Shown here: positions 53,866 to 64,000 of the stretch, piece after piece
How positions within the stretch are numbered: position 1 is the stretch's first letter
How the letters are laid out: each line of letters begins with the position of its first letter
Assembly (NCBI GenBank): GCA_030539395.1
Contig: JAUNSC010000011.1
Coordinates: 19,083 to 83,082, forward strand
Length of the DNA: 64,000 nt
Source of the DNA: Eubacteriales bacterium
GTDB lineage: Bacteria; Bacillota; Clostridia; Lachnospirales; Lachnospiraceae
Reading direction: 5' to 3'
Made by a program: the position numbers and the translations under genes
The notes under the pieces: generated by a model
Seen by the model: the letters and a program-made list of their open reading frames with translations, nothing else
Database searches by the model: none
Told to the model about the DNA's origin: nothing

Positions 53866-54473
53866 TGCAGCGTGACAACTATGAAATTCAAAAGGGACTG
53901 GCACAAAAATATTTTCTGAAGTTTGATCAGAACACCCTGATAAAAAAATTCGGACTGCAGTATGATGAAAACAGTCTGTACGTGGAGTTCACCGGGGAAA
54001 TATATCGGATAGACAGAAAGACAGCGGAGGTTACCTGCGGCAGCAGGAAGAGCGGATATCATGAAGTACTTTCTATATTTGATCTGCTGTGTCACAGCGG
54101 GGAAAAACCTGCTCAGACGGGTGAGTGGGCTCCGGTCAACAGTCTGCGGGGAAGGCCTGCTATTGGGGTGGACACAAAGTTTTTTGACCGCTATGCGAAA
54201 GAATTTGATACAGACAGGGAAGCTTTTATTGGGGCCTGCAGGAAACTTGGCGGTAAGAAAGTACTTTTGGGTGATATAGGATTTGAAATCGGAATATTTT
54301 ATGAAATGTCCCTTATAGTAAAGTTCTATGCTTCTGACGATGAATTCCCTGCACAGGTTACTGTACTGTGGGATGCGGATGCACTGAAATATGTATATTA
54401 CGAAACAACATTTTATATTGTAAATCATCTGTTCGACAAAATACGACAGATCATGCAGGAAACGCCGGCGTAG
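53862..54473 (+). CDS. DUF3786 family protein
   Basis: A soluble 203-residue protein that I recognise as DUF3786, an anaerobe-associated family of unknown function. EVLSIFDLLCHSGEKPAQTG and ISFE-like FEIGIFYEMSLIVKFYASDDEFPAQ are conserved-looking; WDADALKYVYYETTF follows. Some family members are near corrinoid or iron-sulfur enzymes. Here it shares four bases with the epimerase gene and ends in a terminator, so it is the last gene of the importer operon. Confidence 0.78.
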   Translation: MMQRDNYEIQKGLAQKYFLKFDQNTLIKKFGLQYDENSLYVEFTGEIYRIDRKTAEVTCGSRKSGYHEVLSIFDLLCHSGEKPAQTGEWAPVNSLRGRPAIGVDTKFFDRYAKEFDTDREAFIGACRKLGGKKVLLGDIGFEIGIFYEMSLIVKFYASDDEFPAQVTVLWDADALKYVYYETTFYIVNHLFDKIRQIMQETPA

Positions 54474-54487
54474 TCCGGCGTTTTTTT
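54461..54487 (+). terminator. Terminator of the sugar importer operon
   Basis: Stem AACGCCGG/CCGGCGTT (54461-54468, 54474-54481) followed by TTTTTT. Confidence 0.9.
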
Positions 54488-54640
54488 CGCAAAGGGAATT
54501 TCCTGGATTTCCATTACACAGAAAAGTGTGCGCCCCGTTTTTGGGCGGACTGGTACTGGCCAAAAAGAAATAGGGACTGCTTACACGATATAGTGAAACA
54601 TCTTGCTTTTTTTTCTACATATTGTTATACTACCGGATAG

Positions 54641-56602
<1,962 letters not shown>

Positions 56603-56630
56603 AAGGAACCAGAGTGGAGAGAGATAATTT

Positions 56631-58892
56631 ATGGAACGACAGGAAGAACAGATTATCCGGACGGAATATTCCGAGATTATGCAAAAATCATATATAGATT
56701 ATGCCATGAGCGTAATCATCTCCCGTGCTTTGCCGGATGTGAGGGACGGGCTTAAACCGGTACAGAGAAGAACGCTTTATGATATGTATGAACTGGGGAT
56801 ACGCTATGACCGGCCTTATCGTAAATGCGCCCGTATAGTGGGAGATACCATGGGTAAATACCATCCCCACGGAGACAGTTCCATTTACGAAGCGCTGGTG
56901 GTAATGGCGCAGGACTTTAAAAAAGGGCTTCCGCTCGTAGACGGACATGGAAACTTCGGCTCCATTGAAGGGGACGGGGCGGCGGCCATGCGATATACAG
57001 AGGCAAGACTTCAGAAGATTACCCAGGAGGCATTTTTGGCTGATCTGGATAAAAACGTTGTGGACTTTATGCCTAATTTTGACGAAACAGAAAAAGAACC
57101 GGAGGTCCTTCCGGTACGCCTTCCGAACTTACTGGTAAACGGTTCGGAGGGAATTGCGGTAGGTATGGTGACCAGCATGCCGCCTCACAATCTGGGAGAG
57201 GTTGTGGATGCGGTTGTTGCCACGATAAAAAATAATGAGATTACTACGGAAGAACTGATGAAATATATTCAGGGACCGGATTTCCCCACAGGGGGACTGG
57301 TGACGAATAAGGATGATCTGCTCGGTATTTACGAAACCGGTACGGGAAAAATAAAACTCCGGGGCAAAGTGGAGATTGAGCAGGTTAAGGGCGGAAAAGA
57401 AAATATTGTCATCAGTGAAATTCCCTATACCATGATGGGAGCCAATATCGGAAAATTCCTGAATGATATTGCTGCGCTGGTGGATACCAGGAAAACAACC
57501 GATATTGTGGATATTTCCAACCAGTCTTCAAAAGAGGGAATCCGAATTGTGCTGGAATTGCGAAAGGGTGCTGATACAAACAATCTGATCAATATGCTCT
57601 ATAAAAAGACCAGGCTGGAGGACACTTTTGGAGTCAACATGCTGGCGGTTGCAGACGGAAGGCCGGAAACACTGGGGCTTAAGAAAATTATTGAGCACCA
57701 TATTGATTTCCAGTTTGAGGTCAATACGAGAAAATATCAGACGCTGCTTAAGAAGGAACTGGAGAAGAAGGAAATCCAGGAGGGGCTGATAAAAGCCTGC
57801 GATGTGATCGACCTGATCATTGAAATACTGAGGGGAAGCAAAAATCAGAAACAGGCCAGGGAATGTCTGACGAGCGGAATAACAGAAGGAATCAAGTTCA
57901 AGTCCAGAACCTCCAAAAAGCAGGCATCGGAGCTTCATTTTACGGAAGCACAGGCAACGGCAATCCTGGAAATGCGGCTGTATAAGCTGATCGGACTTGA
58001 GATTGCAGCTCTTATGAAAGAGCATGATACCACCATGAAGAATATTGCAAAATATGAGGATTTGCTGAACAATTATGCTTCCATGGCAAAACTGATCATT
58101 AAAGAGCTGGAAGCAATCAAAAAGGAATATGCAAAGCCGAGAAAAACCGTTGTAGAAAATGCAGCGGAAGCGGTATACGAGGAAAAGAAAATTCAGGAAA
58201 TGGAAGTTGTATTTTTGATGGATCGCTTCGGTTATGCCAGAACGATCGATGTTCCCACTTATGAAAGGAACAAAGAAGCGGCAGATTCTGAGAGCAGGTA
58301 TATTATTTCCTGCATGAATACAGATAAAATATGTGTATTTACAGATACCGGAAGCCAGCATCTGATCAAGGTACAGGATGCTCCTTTCGGAAAATTCCGG
58401 GACAAAGGAAAGCCGATTGATAATTTCTGCAATTATGACAGCTCAAAAGAGGTGATTGTAGCAGTAGAAAGCCTGCAGCGGATAAAATTGTCATTGCTGA
58501 TCTTTGGCACGGAACTTGGTATGGTGAAACAGGTGGAAGGCAGTGAATTCGATGTGGCAAAGAGGACAATTGCTGCCACAAAGCTTCAGGATGGTGATAA
58601 ATTACTTTCGGTACAGTGTATGGGCGAGGCGGAAACTGTAGTATTTAAAACGCAGCAGGGAATCTGCCTGCGGATTGCGATTGGAGAAATTCCGCTTCAG
58701 AAAAAGACTGCCAGGGGAGTCAGAGGAATCCGGCTTAATGAAAATGATAAAGTAGAAGCCATGTATTATCCGGATGCCGGGAAAGATAAAGTTATCATCT
58801 GCAATGATAAAGAAGTCCATCTGGACCGATTGAAAATTGCCGGAAGAGATACTAAAGGAACGAAAATAAGAGGAACGAAATCAGTAACATGA
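56631..58892 (+). CDS. parC: Topoisomerase IV-type subunit A (GyrA paralogue)
   Basis: The DNA-cleaving subunit, 753 residues. The catalytic Tyr122 is in AAMRYTEAR. The quinolone-determining stretch YHPHGDSSIYEAL has Ser83 and Glu87, the residues usually present in susceptible strains. The C-terminal third is a beta-pinwheel with shorter repeats than gyrase and no clear gyrase box, supporting topoisomerase IV. It begins 28 bases after the B subunit, and the ABC-F gene overlaps its stop by 4 bases. Confidence 0.9.
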   Translation: MERQEEQIIRTEYSEIMQKSYIDYAMSVIISRALPDVRDGLKPVQRRTLYDMYELGIRYDRPYRKCARIVGDTMGKYHPHGDSSIYEALVVMAQDFKKGLPLVDGHGNFGSIEGDGAAAMRYTEARLQKITQEAFLADLDKNVVDFMPNFDETEKEPEVLPVRLPNLLVNGSEGIAVGMVTSMPPHNLGEVVDAVVATIKNNEITTEELMKYIQGPDFPTGGLVTNKDDLLGIYETGTGKIKLRGKVEIEQVKGGKENIVISEIPYTMMGANIGKFLNDIAALVDTRKTTDIVDISNQSSKEGIRIVLELRKGADTNNLINMLYKKTRLEDTFGVNMLAVADGRPETLGLKKIIEHHIDFQFEVNTRKYQTLLKKELEKKEIQEGLIKACDVIDLIIEILRGSKNQKQARECLTSGITEGIKFKSRTSKKQASELHFTEAQATAILEMRLYKLIGLEIAALMKEHDTTMKNIAKYEDLLNNYASMAKLIIKELEAIKKEYAKPRKTVVENAAEAVYEEKKIQEMEVVFLMDRFGYARTIDVPTYERNKEAADSESRYIISCMNTDKICVFTDTGSQHLIKVQDAPFGKFRDKGKPIDNFCNYDSSKEVIVAVESLQRIKLSLLIFGTELGMVKQVEGSEFDVAKRTIAATKLQDGDKLLSVQCMGEAETVVFKTQQGICLRIAIGEIPLQKKTARGVRGIRLNENDKVEAMYYPDAGKDKVIICNDKEVHLDRLKIAGRDTKGTKIRGTKSVT

Positions 58893-60733
58893 ATCTGCTT
58901 ACAATAGAACATTTTACAAAATCATATACAGAGAGAAAACTTTTCGATAATATAGATTTTTCCATAAACGAAAATGACAAAATCGGCGTTATCGGTATTA
59001 ATGGGACAGGTAAATCAACGCTTCTGAAAATAGCGGCAGGACTGGAGACGCCTGATGAAGGAAAAGTAATAAAAGGAAACCGGGTAACGATCCGGTTTCT
59101 TTCGCAGCAGCCTCAGTTTGGAAAGAATGTGACAGCGCTTGAAGCGGTCATGGAGGGAAATCGCACGGTACACAATGAATGGTCACTGGAAAGTGAAGCC
59201 AGAACCATGCTGAATCTGCTGAAGATTCCGGATGAAAATCAAAAAGTGGAAGAACTTTCCGGAGGTCAGAAAAAAAGAGTGGCATTGGCAAATGTGCTTT
59301 TGGCCCGGGCGGATATATTGATCCTGGATGAACCGACCAACCATCTGGATAATGAAATGTCGGCCTGGCTGGAGGATTATCTGAATCAGATGCGCAGTGC
59401 ACTTCTGATGGTAACACATGACAGGTATTTTCTGGACAGAGTGTCCAACCGGATCATAGAACTTGATAAAGGGAAAATTTATAATTATCCGGGAAGCTAT
59501 TCTGAATTTGTGCGGCTGAAAGAGGCACGGCAGGATATGGAGATTGCTGCAGAAAGGAAACGCCGCAGCATCCTCCGCACAGAACTGGAATGGCTGGCGA
59601 GAGGCGCCCGCGCCCGTTCTACGAAACAGAAGGCGCACATCCAGCGGATTGAGGAAATGCAGCAAAGAAAAGGCCCGGAAGAGGAACTGCGGGTAGAGAT
59701 GAGTTCTGTTTCCACGCGAATGGGAAAAAAGACGATTGAGATATCAGATCTGTCTAAAAGCTATGGACAGCATGTGCTGTTCAAAGATTATAACTATATA
59801 TTTTTTAGAGGAGAACGGGTTGGCATTATCGGGGAGAATGGCTGCGGCAAGTCAACGCTTTTGAAGATCATTACCGGAAATGAAGAAGCAGACAGCGGAA
59901 AGATAGAAATCGGCGAGACCATCAGGATCGGTTATTTTTCGCAGGACAGCAGCAGGATGGATGACAATGAGCGCGTGATTGATTATATCAGAGATGTGGG
60001 AGAATATATAACCACCAGAGATGGCAAGATTACGGCGGCAATGATGCTGGAGAGATTTTTGTTTGACGGACCCGCGCAGTGGAATCCCATCGGAAAATTG
60101 TCAGGCGGAGAAAAACGCAGGCTTCAGCTTTTGCGTGTACTGATGGGGGCGCCCAATGTGCTGATACTGGATGAGCCGACAAATGATCTTGATATTCAGA
60201 CATTGACGATTCTGGAGGACTATCTGGATGACTTTGACGGTATCGTAATCGTGGTTTCTCACGACCGTTATTTTCTGGATCGGATTGTCGGGCGTATTTT
60301 TGCTTTTGAAGAAAACGGAATGATACGACAGTATGAAGGCAATTATTCTGACTATCTGATTGCAGGCGGAAAGGATCGCTCACAGGAATCTGTAATTGGT
60401 GCTGAAAAAAAGAACGGCAGGAAATCCGGTGAAAAAGGAAATATTCAGAGCGGACAGGCATCATGGAAAGAAGGACGTCAGCAGAAACTTAAATTCTCCT
60501 TTAAAGAGCAAAAGGAATTTGAGACGATAGAAGAAGAGATTGGAGAACTGGAGGAGCGTATCGTCCGGCTGGAGCAGGAGATGATGGAAAATGCTTCTGT
60601 ATATGGAAAACTTACCGGGCTTACAAAGGAAAAAGATGAGGCGGAGAGCCTGCTGGAATATAAAATGGAACGGTGGGAATATCTGACTGAGCTGGCAGAG
60701 AAAATTGAAGCGCAGAAAAACCGGGAAAAATAA
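58889..60733 (+). CDS. ABC-F family ATPase (translation factor type)
   Basis: The protein has two ABC domains in one 614-residue chain and no membrane helices. Domain 1 has GINGTGKSTLL, LSGGQKKRVAL and LILDEPTNHLD; domain 2 has GENGCGKSTLL, LSGGEKRRLQ and LILDEPTNDLD. A charged linker (GARARSTKQKAHIQRIEEMQ) and a C-terminal coiled coil are present. The layout resembles Uup/YdiF-type ABC-F proteins working on the ribosome or on DNA branches. No antibiotic-resistance subgroup can be claimed. It starts in the parC stop. Confidence 0.93.
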   Translation: MNLLTIEHFTKSYTERKLFDNIDFSINENDKIGVIGINGTGKSTLLKIAAGLETPDEGKVIKGNRVTIRFLSQQPQFGKNVTALEAVMEGNRTVHNEWSLESEARTMLNLLKIPDENQKVEELSGGQKKRVALANVLLARADILILDEPTNHLDNEMSAWLEDYLNQMRSALLMVTHDRYFLDRVSNRIIELDKGKIYNYPGSYSEFVRLKEARQDMEIAAERKRRSILRTELEWLARGARARSTKQKAHIQRIEEMQQRKGPEEELRVEMSSVSTRMGKKTIEISDLSKSYGQHVLFKDYNYIFFRGERVGIIGENGCGKSTLLKIITGNEEADSGKIEIGETIRIGYFSQDSSRMDDNERVIDYIRDVGEYITTRDGKITAAMMLERFLFDGPAQWNPIGKLSGGEKRRLQLLRVLMGAPNVLILDEPTNDLDIQTLTILEDYLDDFDGIVIVVSHDRYFLDRIVGRIFAFEENGMIRQYEGNYSDYLIAGGKDRSQESVIGAEKKNGRKSGEKGNIQSGQASWKEGRQQKLKFSFKEQKEFETIEEEIGELEERIVRLEQEMMENASVYGKLTGLTKEKDEAESLLEYKMERWEYLTELAEKIEAQKNREK

Positions 60734-60736
60734 CCC

Positions 60737-60820
60737 TTGTAATTCCCAGAATGTGGTGTTATAATGCAGATAATTAAGATTATGTTACTAGAGTATGAGT
60801 GGGCTAAGCGGTCCACTCAT
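60737..60820 (+). promoter_or_regulatory. Promoter and leader hairpin of the rimP-nusA-infB operon
   Basis: TTGTAA (60737-60742), a 17-base spacer and TATAAT (60760-60765). A perfect 8-bp stem ATGAGTGG/CCACTCAT (60795-60802, 60813-60820) follows in the leader, then TATTGTTGT. It may be an attenuator; autoregulation of nusA operons is known in other bacteria. Confidence 0.7.
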
Positions 60821-60861
60821 TATTGTTGTAAGTGATGATTCGGAAAAGGAAAGGCGCTTAT

Positions 60862-61329
60862 ATGTCAAAGAGAGAAGAATACGAACAGAAAACAGAAGCA
60901 ATTATTCAGCCCATTGTGGACGCCAACGGTTTTGAACTGGTGGATGTTGAGTATGTGAAAGAGGGCGGAACCTGGTATCTGAGAGCTTATATTGATAAGC
61001 CGGGAGGAATCACGGTAGATGACTGTGAACTGGTCAGCCGTGCAGCTAATGATATTCTGGATGAACAGGATTTTGTGGAAGACTCCTATGTATTTGAGGT
61101 GAGTTCGCCAGGACTTGGCAGACCGCTCAAAAAAGATAAGGATTTTGTGAGAAGCATTGGAGAAGAGGTGGAAATCCGCACCTTCCGTGCAATCAACAGG
61201 CAGAAAGAGTTCTATGGCATTCTGAAGGATTTTGATAAAGACAGTGTTACAATTGAAATGGAAAATGAAGAAGACATGAAATTTGCGAGAGCCGATATTG
61301 CATTGATCAGACTGGCATTTGATTTTTAA
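60862..61329 (+). CDS. rimP: Ribosome maturation factor RimP
   Basis: A factor for late 30S maturation, 155 residues in the usual two domains. GFELVDVEYVKEGGTWYLR, then IDKPGGITVDDCELVSRA, and EVSSPGLGRPLKKDKDF are family landmarks. ATG 60862 with AAAGGAAAGG upstream. First gene of the classical rimP-nusA-ylxR-ylxQ-infB operon. Confidence 0.96.
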   Translation: MSKREEYEQKTEAIIQPIVDANGFELVDVEYVKEGGTWYLRAYIDKPGGITVDDCELVSRAANDILDEQDFVEDSYVFEVSSPGLGRPLKKDKDFVRSIGEEVEIRTFRAINRQKEFYGILKDFDKDSVTIEMENEEDMKFARADIALIRLAFDF

Positions 61330-61345
61330 AGGAGGAAAAGGGAAA

Positions 61346-62518
61346 ATGAATAACGAATTAATGGAGGCACTGAATATTCTGGAAAAGGAGAAAAATATCA
61401 GCAAAGCAACACTGCTGGAAGCGATTGAACAGTCACTGCTGCAGGCATGTAAAAATCATTTCGGAAAAGCCGATAATGTTAAGGTAAATATTGATCCGGA
61501 CACCTGCGAGTTTTCTGTGCATGCAGAGAAAACAGTTGTGGAGACAGTAGAAGATCCGGTTATGGAAATCAGTCTGGTTGATGCGATGATGAAAGATTCC
61601 AGATATGAGGTGGGTGATGTGGTGAATGTAGAGATTAAATCAAAAGAATTCGGACGCATTGCCACACAGAATGCAAAGAATGTTATTTTGCAGAAAATCC
61701 GTGAAGAAGAAAGAAAAGTTCTTTATAATGAGTATTACAGTAAAGAAAGAGAGGTTGTTACAGGTATTGTTCAGAGATATCTGGGAAGAAATGTAAGTAT
61801 CAACCTTGGTAAAGTGGATGCAATCCTTAATGAAAATGAGATGGTAAAAGGTGAGACTTTCCACCCGACAGAAAGGGTAAAAGTATACGTACTCGAAGTG
61901 AAGGATACGCCGAAGGGTCCGAAGATCCTTGTTTCCAGAACACACCCTGAACTGGTAAAGCGTCTGTTTGAAAATGAAGTGACGGAAGTAAAAGACGGTA
62001 CGGTTGAGATTAAATGCATTGCCAGAGAAGCCGGAAACCGTACAAAGATGGCTGTGTGGTCCAACGACCCGGATGTAGATGCAGTAGGTGCCTGCGTAGG
62101 TGTAAACGGTGCAAGAGTCAACAGCATTGTGGATGAACTCAGGGGAGAAAAAATAGATATTATCAACTGGGATGAAAATCCGGCACTGCTGATTGAGAAT
62201 GCACTCAGCCCTGCAAAAGTTATTTATGTTGCGGCAGACAATGATGAGAAGACAGCTCAGGTGGTTGTTCCTGATTATCAGCTTTCTCTCGCAATCGGAA
62301 AAGAAGGTCAGAATGCAAGACTGGCGGCGCGACTGACCGGATTTAAGATTGATATTAAGAGTGAGACACAGGCGATTGAAGCCGGTGACTTCGATGCGTA
62401 TGAGGAAGAGGAATATTACGAAGAGGAATACTACGAAGAGGGATATGATGAATATAATGCCGAAGACGGTTATGTTCAGATTGAGACAGAAAGCGAAGAA
62501 CCGATAGTCGAAGAATAG
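61346..62518 (+). CDS. nusA: Transcription termination/antitermination factor NusA
   Basis: The RNA-polymerase-bound pausing factor, 390 residues. It has an N-terminal domain, S1 (VVTGIVQRYLGRNVSINLG) and two KH domains (GACVGVNGARVNSIVDEL; LAIGKEGQNARLAARLTG). It lacks the C-terminal acidic repeats of proteobacteria but ends in an odd acidic Tyr-rich tail of about 40 residues (EEEEYYEEEYYEEGYDEYN). ATG 61346 with AAAGGAGG upstream. Confidence 0.97.
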   Translation: MNNELMEALNILEKEKNISKATLLEAIEQSLLQACKNHFGKADNVKVNIDPDTCEFSVHAEKTVVETVEDPVMEISLVDAMMKDSRYEVGDVVNVEIKSKEFGRIATQNAKNVILQKIREEERKVLYNEYYSKEREVVTGIVQRYLGRNVSINLGKVDAILNENEMVKGETFHPTERVKVYVLEVKDTPKGPKILVSRTHPELVKRLFENEVTEVKDGTVEIKCIAREAGNRTKMAVWSNDPDVDAVGACVGVNGARVNSIVDELRGEKIDIINWDENPALLIENALSPAKVIYVAADNDEKTAQVVVPDYQLSLAIGKEGQNARLAARLTGFKIDIKSETQAIEAGDFDAYEEEEYYEEEYYEEGYDEYNAEDGYVQIETESEEPIVEE

Positions 62519-62535
62519 TATTGGGAGATATGGAT

Positions 62536-62814
62536 ATGGGTCAGACAAGAAAGATACCGATGCGAAAATGTATTGGTTGTCAGGAGATGAAAAGTAAAAA
62601 GGAAATGATGAGAATTCTCAGGACTCCGGAAGATGAACTTGTCATTGACACAACAGGCAGAAAGAATGGAAGAGGTGCGTATCTGTGCTTCTCCCGGGAT
62701 TGTTTTGAGAAAGCGGTAAAAAGTAAGGGACTGGAACGTTCGTTAAAAATGAACATTCCGATGGAAGTATATGATAGTTTGAAAAAGGAGATAGAGCAGA
62801 TTGAGACAAAATAA
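62536..62814 (+). CDS. ylxR: YlxR family RNA-binding protein (RnpM-like)
   Basis: A 92-residue nucleic-acid-binding protein. MRKCIGCQEMKSKKEMMRI and GRGAYLCFSRDCFEKAVKS are the DUF448 signature. In other Firmicutes this protein has been linked to RNase P and termed RnpM. I start at ATG 62536; ATG 62530 and TTG 62521 are in frame, with GGGAG between them. It overlaps ylxQ by 14 bases. Confidence 0.94.
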   Translation: MGQTRKIPMRKCIGCQEMKSKKEMMRILRTPEDELVIDTTGRKNGRGAYLCFSRDCFEKAVKSKGLERSLKMNIPMEVYDSLKKEIEQIETK

Positions 62815-63121
62815 AATACTCTCTCTCGTCGGATTGGCAACAAAGGCGGGGAAAACGGTAAGCGGAGAGTTTTCCACAGAAAAGGCAGTGAAGACCGGAA
62901 TCGCCTATATTGTGCTGGTTTCAGCGCAGGCCTCCGAGAATACAAAAAAGAAATTTCAAAATATGTGTACCTACTATAAAGTGCCGATTTATTTTTATGG
63001 AACGAAAGAGGAACTGGGAGCGGCTATGGGCAGGGAATTCCGTGCATCTATGGCAGTGACGGATCAGGGACTTGCAGGTGCCATAATGAAGGAACTAAAT
63101 AACATGGACGAACGGAGGTAG
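62801..63121 (+). CDS. ylxQ: YlxQ, L7Ae-type RNA-binding protein
   Basis: A 106-residue L7Ae/L30e-like fold with LVGLATKAGKTVSGEFSTE and YIVLVSAQASENTKKKF. It probably binds kink-turn RNA, as its homologues do. It begins with TTG at 62801 preceded by AAGGAG, inside the ylxR end, and precedes infB by 5 bases. Confidence 0.93.
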   Translation: MRQNKILSLVGLATKAGKTVSGEFSTEKAVKTGIAYIVLVSAQASENTKKKFQNMCTYYKVPIYFYGTKEELGAAMGREFRASMAVTDQGLAGAIMKELNNMDERR

Positions 63122-63126
63122 TGAGT

Positions 63127-64000
63127 ATGTCGAAAATGAGAGTGCATGAATTGGCCAAAGAACTTGGCAGAACAAATAGAGAAGTCATAACCTTCCTGAC
63201 AGATAAAGGCGTGGAAGTAAAAAGTCATATGAGTATGCTGGAAGAGGAACAGGTTTCACTGGTAAAAAAACATATTGTACCAAGGCAGGTAAAGAGAGTG
63301 CAGCCGGAAGAACGTGCCGCAGAGAATCCTGCTCAGGAAAGTACGCGGCCGGCTCCGGCAAAACCGGCTGAGCCGCCTAAAAAGAAAAATATAACCAGGA
63401 TTTTCCGTTCCCAGAACAGTCGGACCGGTATACAAAAACCGGCGGGAATGAGAACCGTGGATGAACAGCGGCATCCGGGAGGAAAACCGGCACCCGGCGG
63501 AGCACGTCCGGCTGTGCCGGGAGTAAGACCGGTACCTGGCGGAGTACGTCCGGCTGCACCGGGAGGAAAACCGGCAGCGCAGGAGACAAAGCCGACGCAG
63601 GGGGCTGTACGTACCGCACCGCAGACAGAAAAACAGCCGATTCCGGCACCGGCATCCAAAACAGTGGAAAATGTGACACGCCCGGAGACATTGGCTTCAA
63701 AACCGGCAGAGAGTACGGTACGTCAGGAAGGGCCGGTTTCAAAACCGGCAGAAGCTGCAAAAACAACAGCAGAGTCAGTTAAGACTGTACAGGAATCAAA
63801 AGTTGTGCCGGAAGCAAAATCTGCGGCAGAGGAAAAAACAGCAGTAGAGAGAAAAACAGTGGAACAGGTAAAAACAACAGTAGAAAATAAAGTAGAAACA
63901 GAAGGCAGAACAGCGGCATCAAAGCAGGCTGCGGAAGCAAAAACGGCAGGAAAAGAAGGTCAGAGAAGTTTTACAGGCCGTGATAATAACCGCGATAATA
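63127..64000 (+). CDS. infB: Translation initiation factor IF-2, N-terminal part
   Basis: The gene runs off the window; 291 codons are visible. MRVHELAKELGRTNREVITFL and KGVEVKSHMSMLEEEQV are the conserved IF-2 N-terminal module. After it comes a long low-complexity linker rich in Pro, Gly and Ala with repeated GGARPAVPG and GGVRPAAPG, then Ala/Lys/Glu-rich stretches. GTP-binding and C-terminal domains lie outside. GGAGG precedes ATG 63127. Last visible gene of the rimP operon. Confidence 0.96.
   Translation, partial: MSKMRVHELAKELGRTNREVITFLTDKGVEVKSHMSMLEEEQVSLVKKHIVPRQVKRVQPEERAAENPAQESTRPAPAKPAEPPKKKNITRIFRSQNSRTGIQKPAGMRTVDEQRHPGGKPAPGGARPAVPGVRPVPGGVRPAAPGGKPAAQETKPTQGAVRTAPQTEKQPIPAPASKTVENVTRPETLASKPAESTVRQEGPVSKPAEAAKTTAESVKTVQESKVVPEAKSAAEEKTAVERKTVEQVKTTVENKVETEGRTAASKQAAEAKTAGKEGQRSFTGRDNNRDN

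Noticed and set aside
58889-60733. ABC-F protein as an antibiotic-resistance determinant
   Set aside because: The linker and context (after parC) resemble housekeeping Uup/YdiF-type members; nothing in the sequence points to a resistance subgroup.
61640-62548. A 302-codon minus-strand frame opposite nusA
   Set aside because: It is the antisense of nusA, rich in Phe, Cys and Ile as such shadows are, with no start signals or recognisable motif.

Overview
The window is a low-to-mid-GC Firmicutes chromosome segment, most likely from a gut Lachnospiraceae (Clostridia). Indicators are the recA-recX-rny block, a topoisomerase IV-type gyrase paralogue pair, rimP-nusA-ylxR-ylxQ-infB, HydF, QueH, AGGAGG-type ribosome binding sites, and clostridial conserved unknowns of the DUF4317, DUF4358, DUF6062 and DUF3786 types. 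The genus cannot be fixed by eye.

Accessory part (1-9.5 kb). A MATE exporter tail is followed by an ABC importer permease gene that has been split in two. A 5.85-kb element carried by a large serine recombinase sits inside it (about 824-6673). Removing the element at a shared AAGA core restores a perfect 277-codon permease frame. The element carries a two-gene ATPase plus TOPRIM-like pair (1975-3847), an internally deleted IS4-type insertion sequence with intact inverted repeats, a frameshifted recombinase fragment, the 3' end of a trypsin-like protease gene, a SHOCT-like small gene and the recombinase. Its ends are imperfect inverted repeats, and a third copy of the right arm lies inside at 4331-4364, suggesting nested or successive integrations. 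After the importer ATPase come remnants of an Ldh-family oxidoreductase and an AraC regulator, then a CPBP membrane protease.

Core part (9.5-64 kb). A MarR-controlled heterodimeric ABC exporter faces queH. Then come argH, asd, an ABC pair with a degenerate ATPase, topB, a left-handed beta-helix protein, azlCD, recA (with a LexA box) and recX, rny, an oxidoreductase, DUF4317, HIT, tRNA-Arg(ACG), hydF, an SseB-like gene, a TtcA-like gene and a Sapep-type dipeptidase. A surface acyl-transfer cluster (DUF4358 lipoprotein, SGNH, MBOAT, DHHW) is followed by thyA-dfr, asnB, a homocysteine methyltransferase, DUF6062, an RluF-like synthase, ligA, cls, metA and nagB. A sugar ABC importer with an epimerase and a DUF3786 protein precedes parE-parC-like genes and an ABC-F ATPase. 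The window ends in the rimP-nusA-ylxR-ylxQ-infB operon, with infB truncated.

The most interesting locus is the recombinase element with its ATPase/TOPRIM pair. It resembles split OLD-type anti-phage modules in architecture, but its family and activity cannot be settled from sequence reading alone. Domain and family names throughout are recognised by eye, not from searches.
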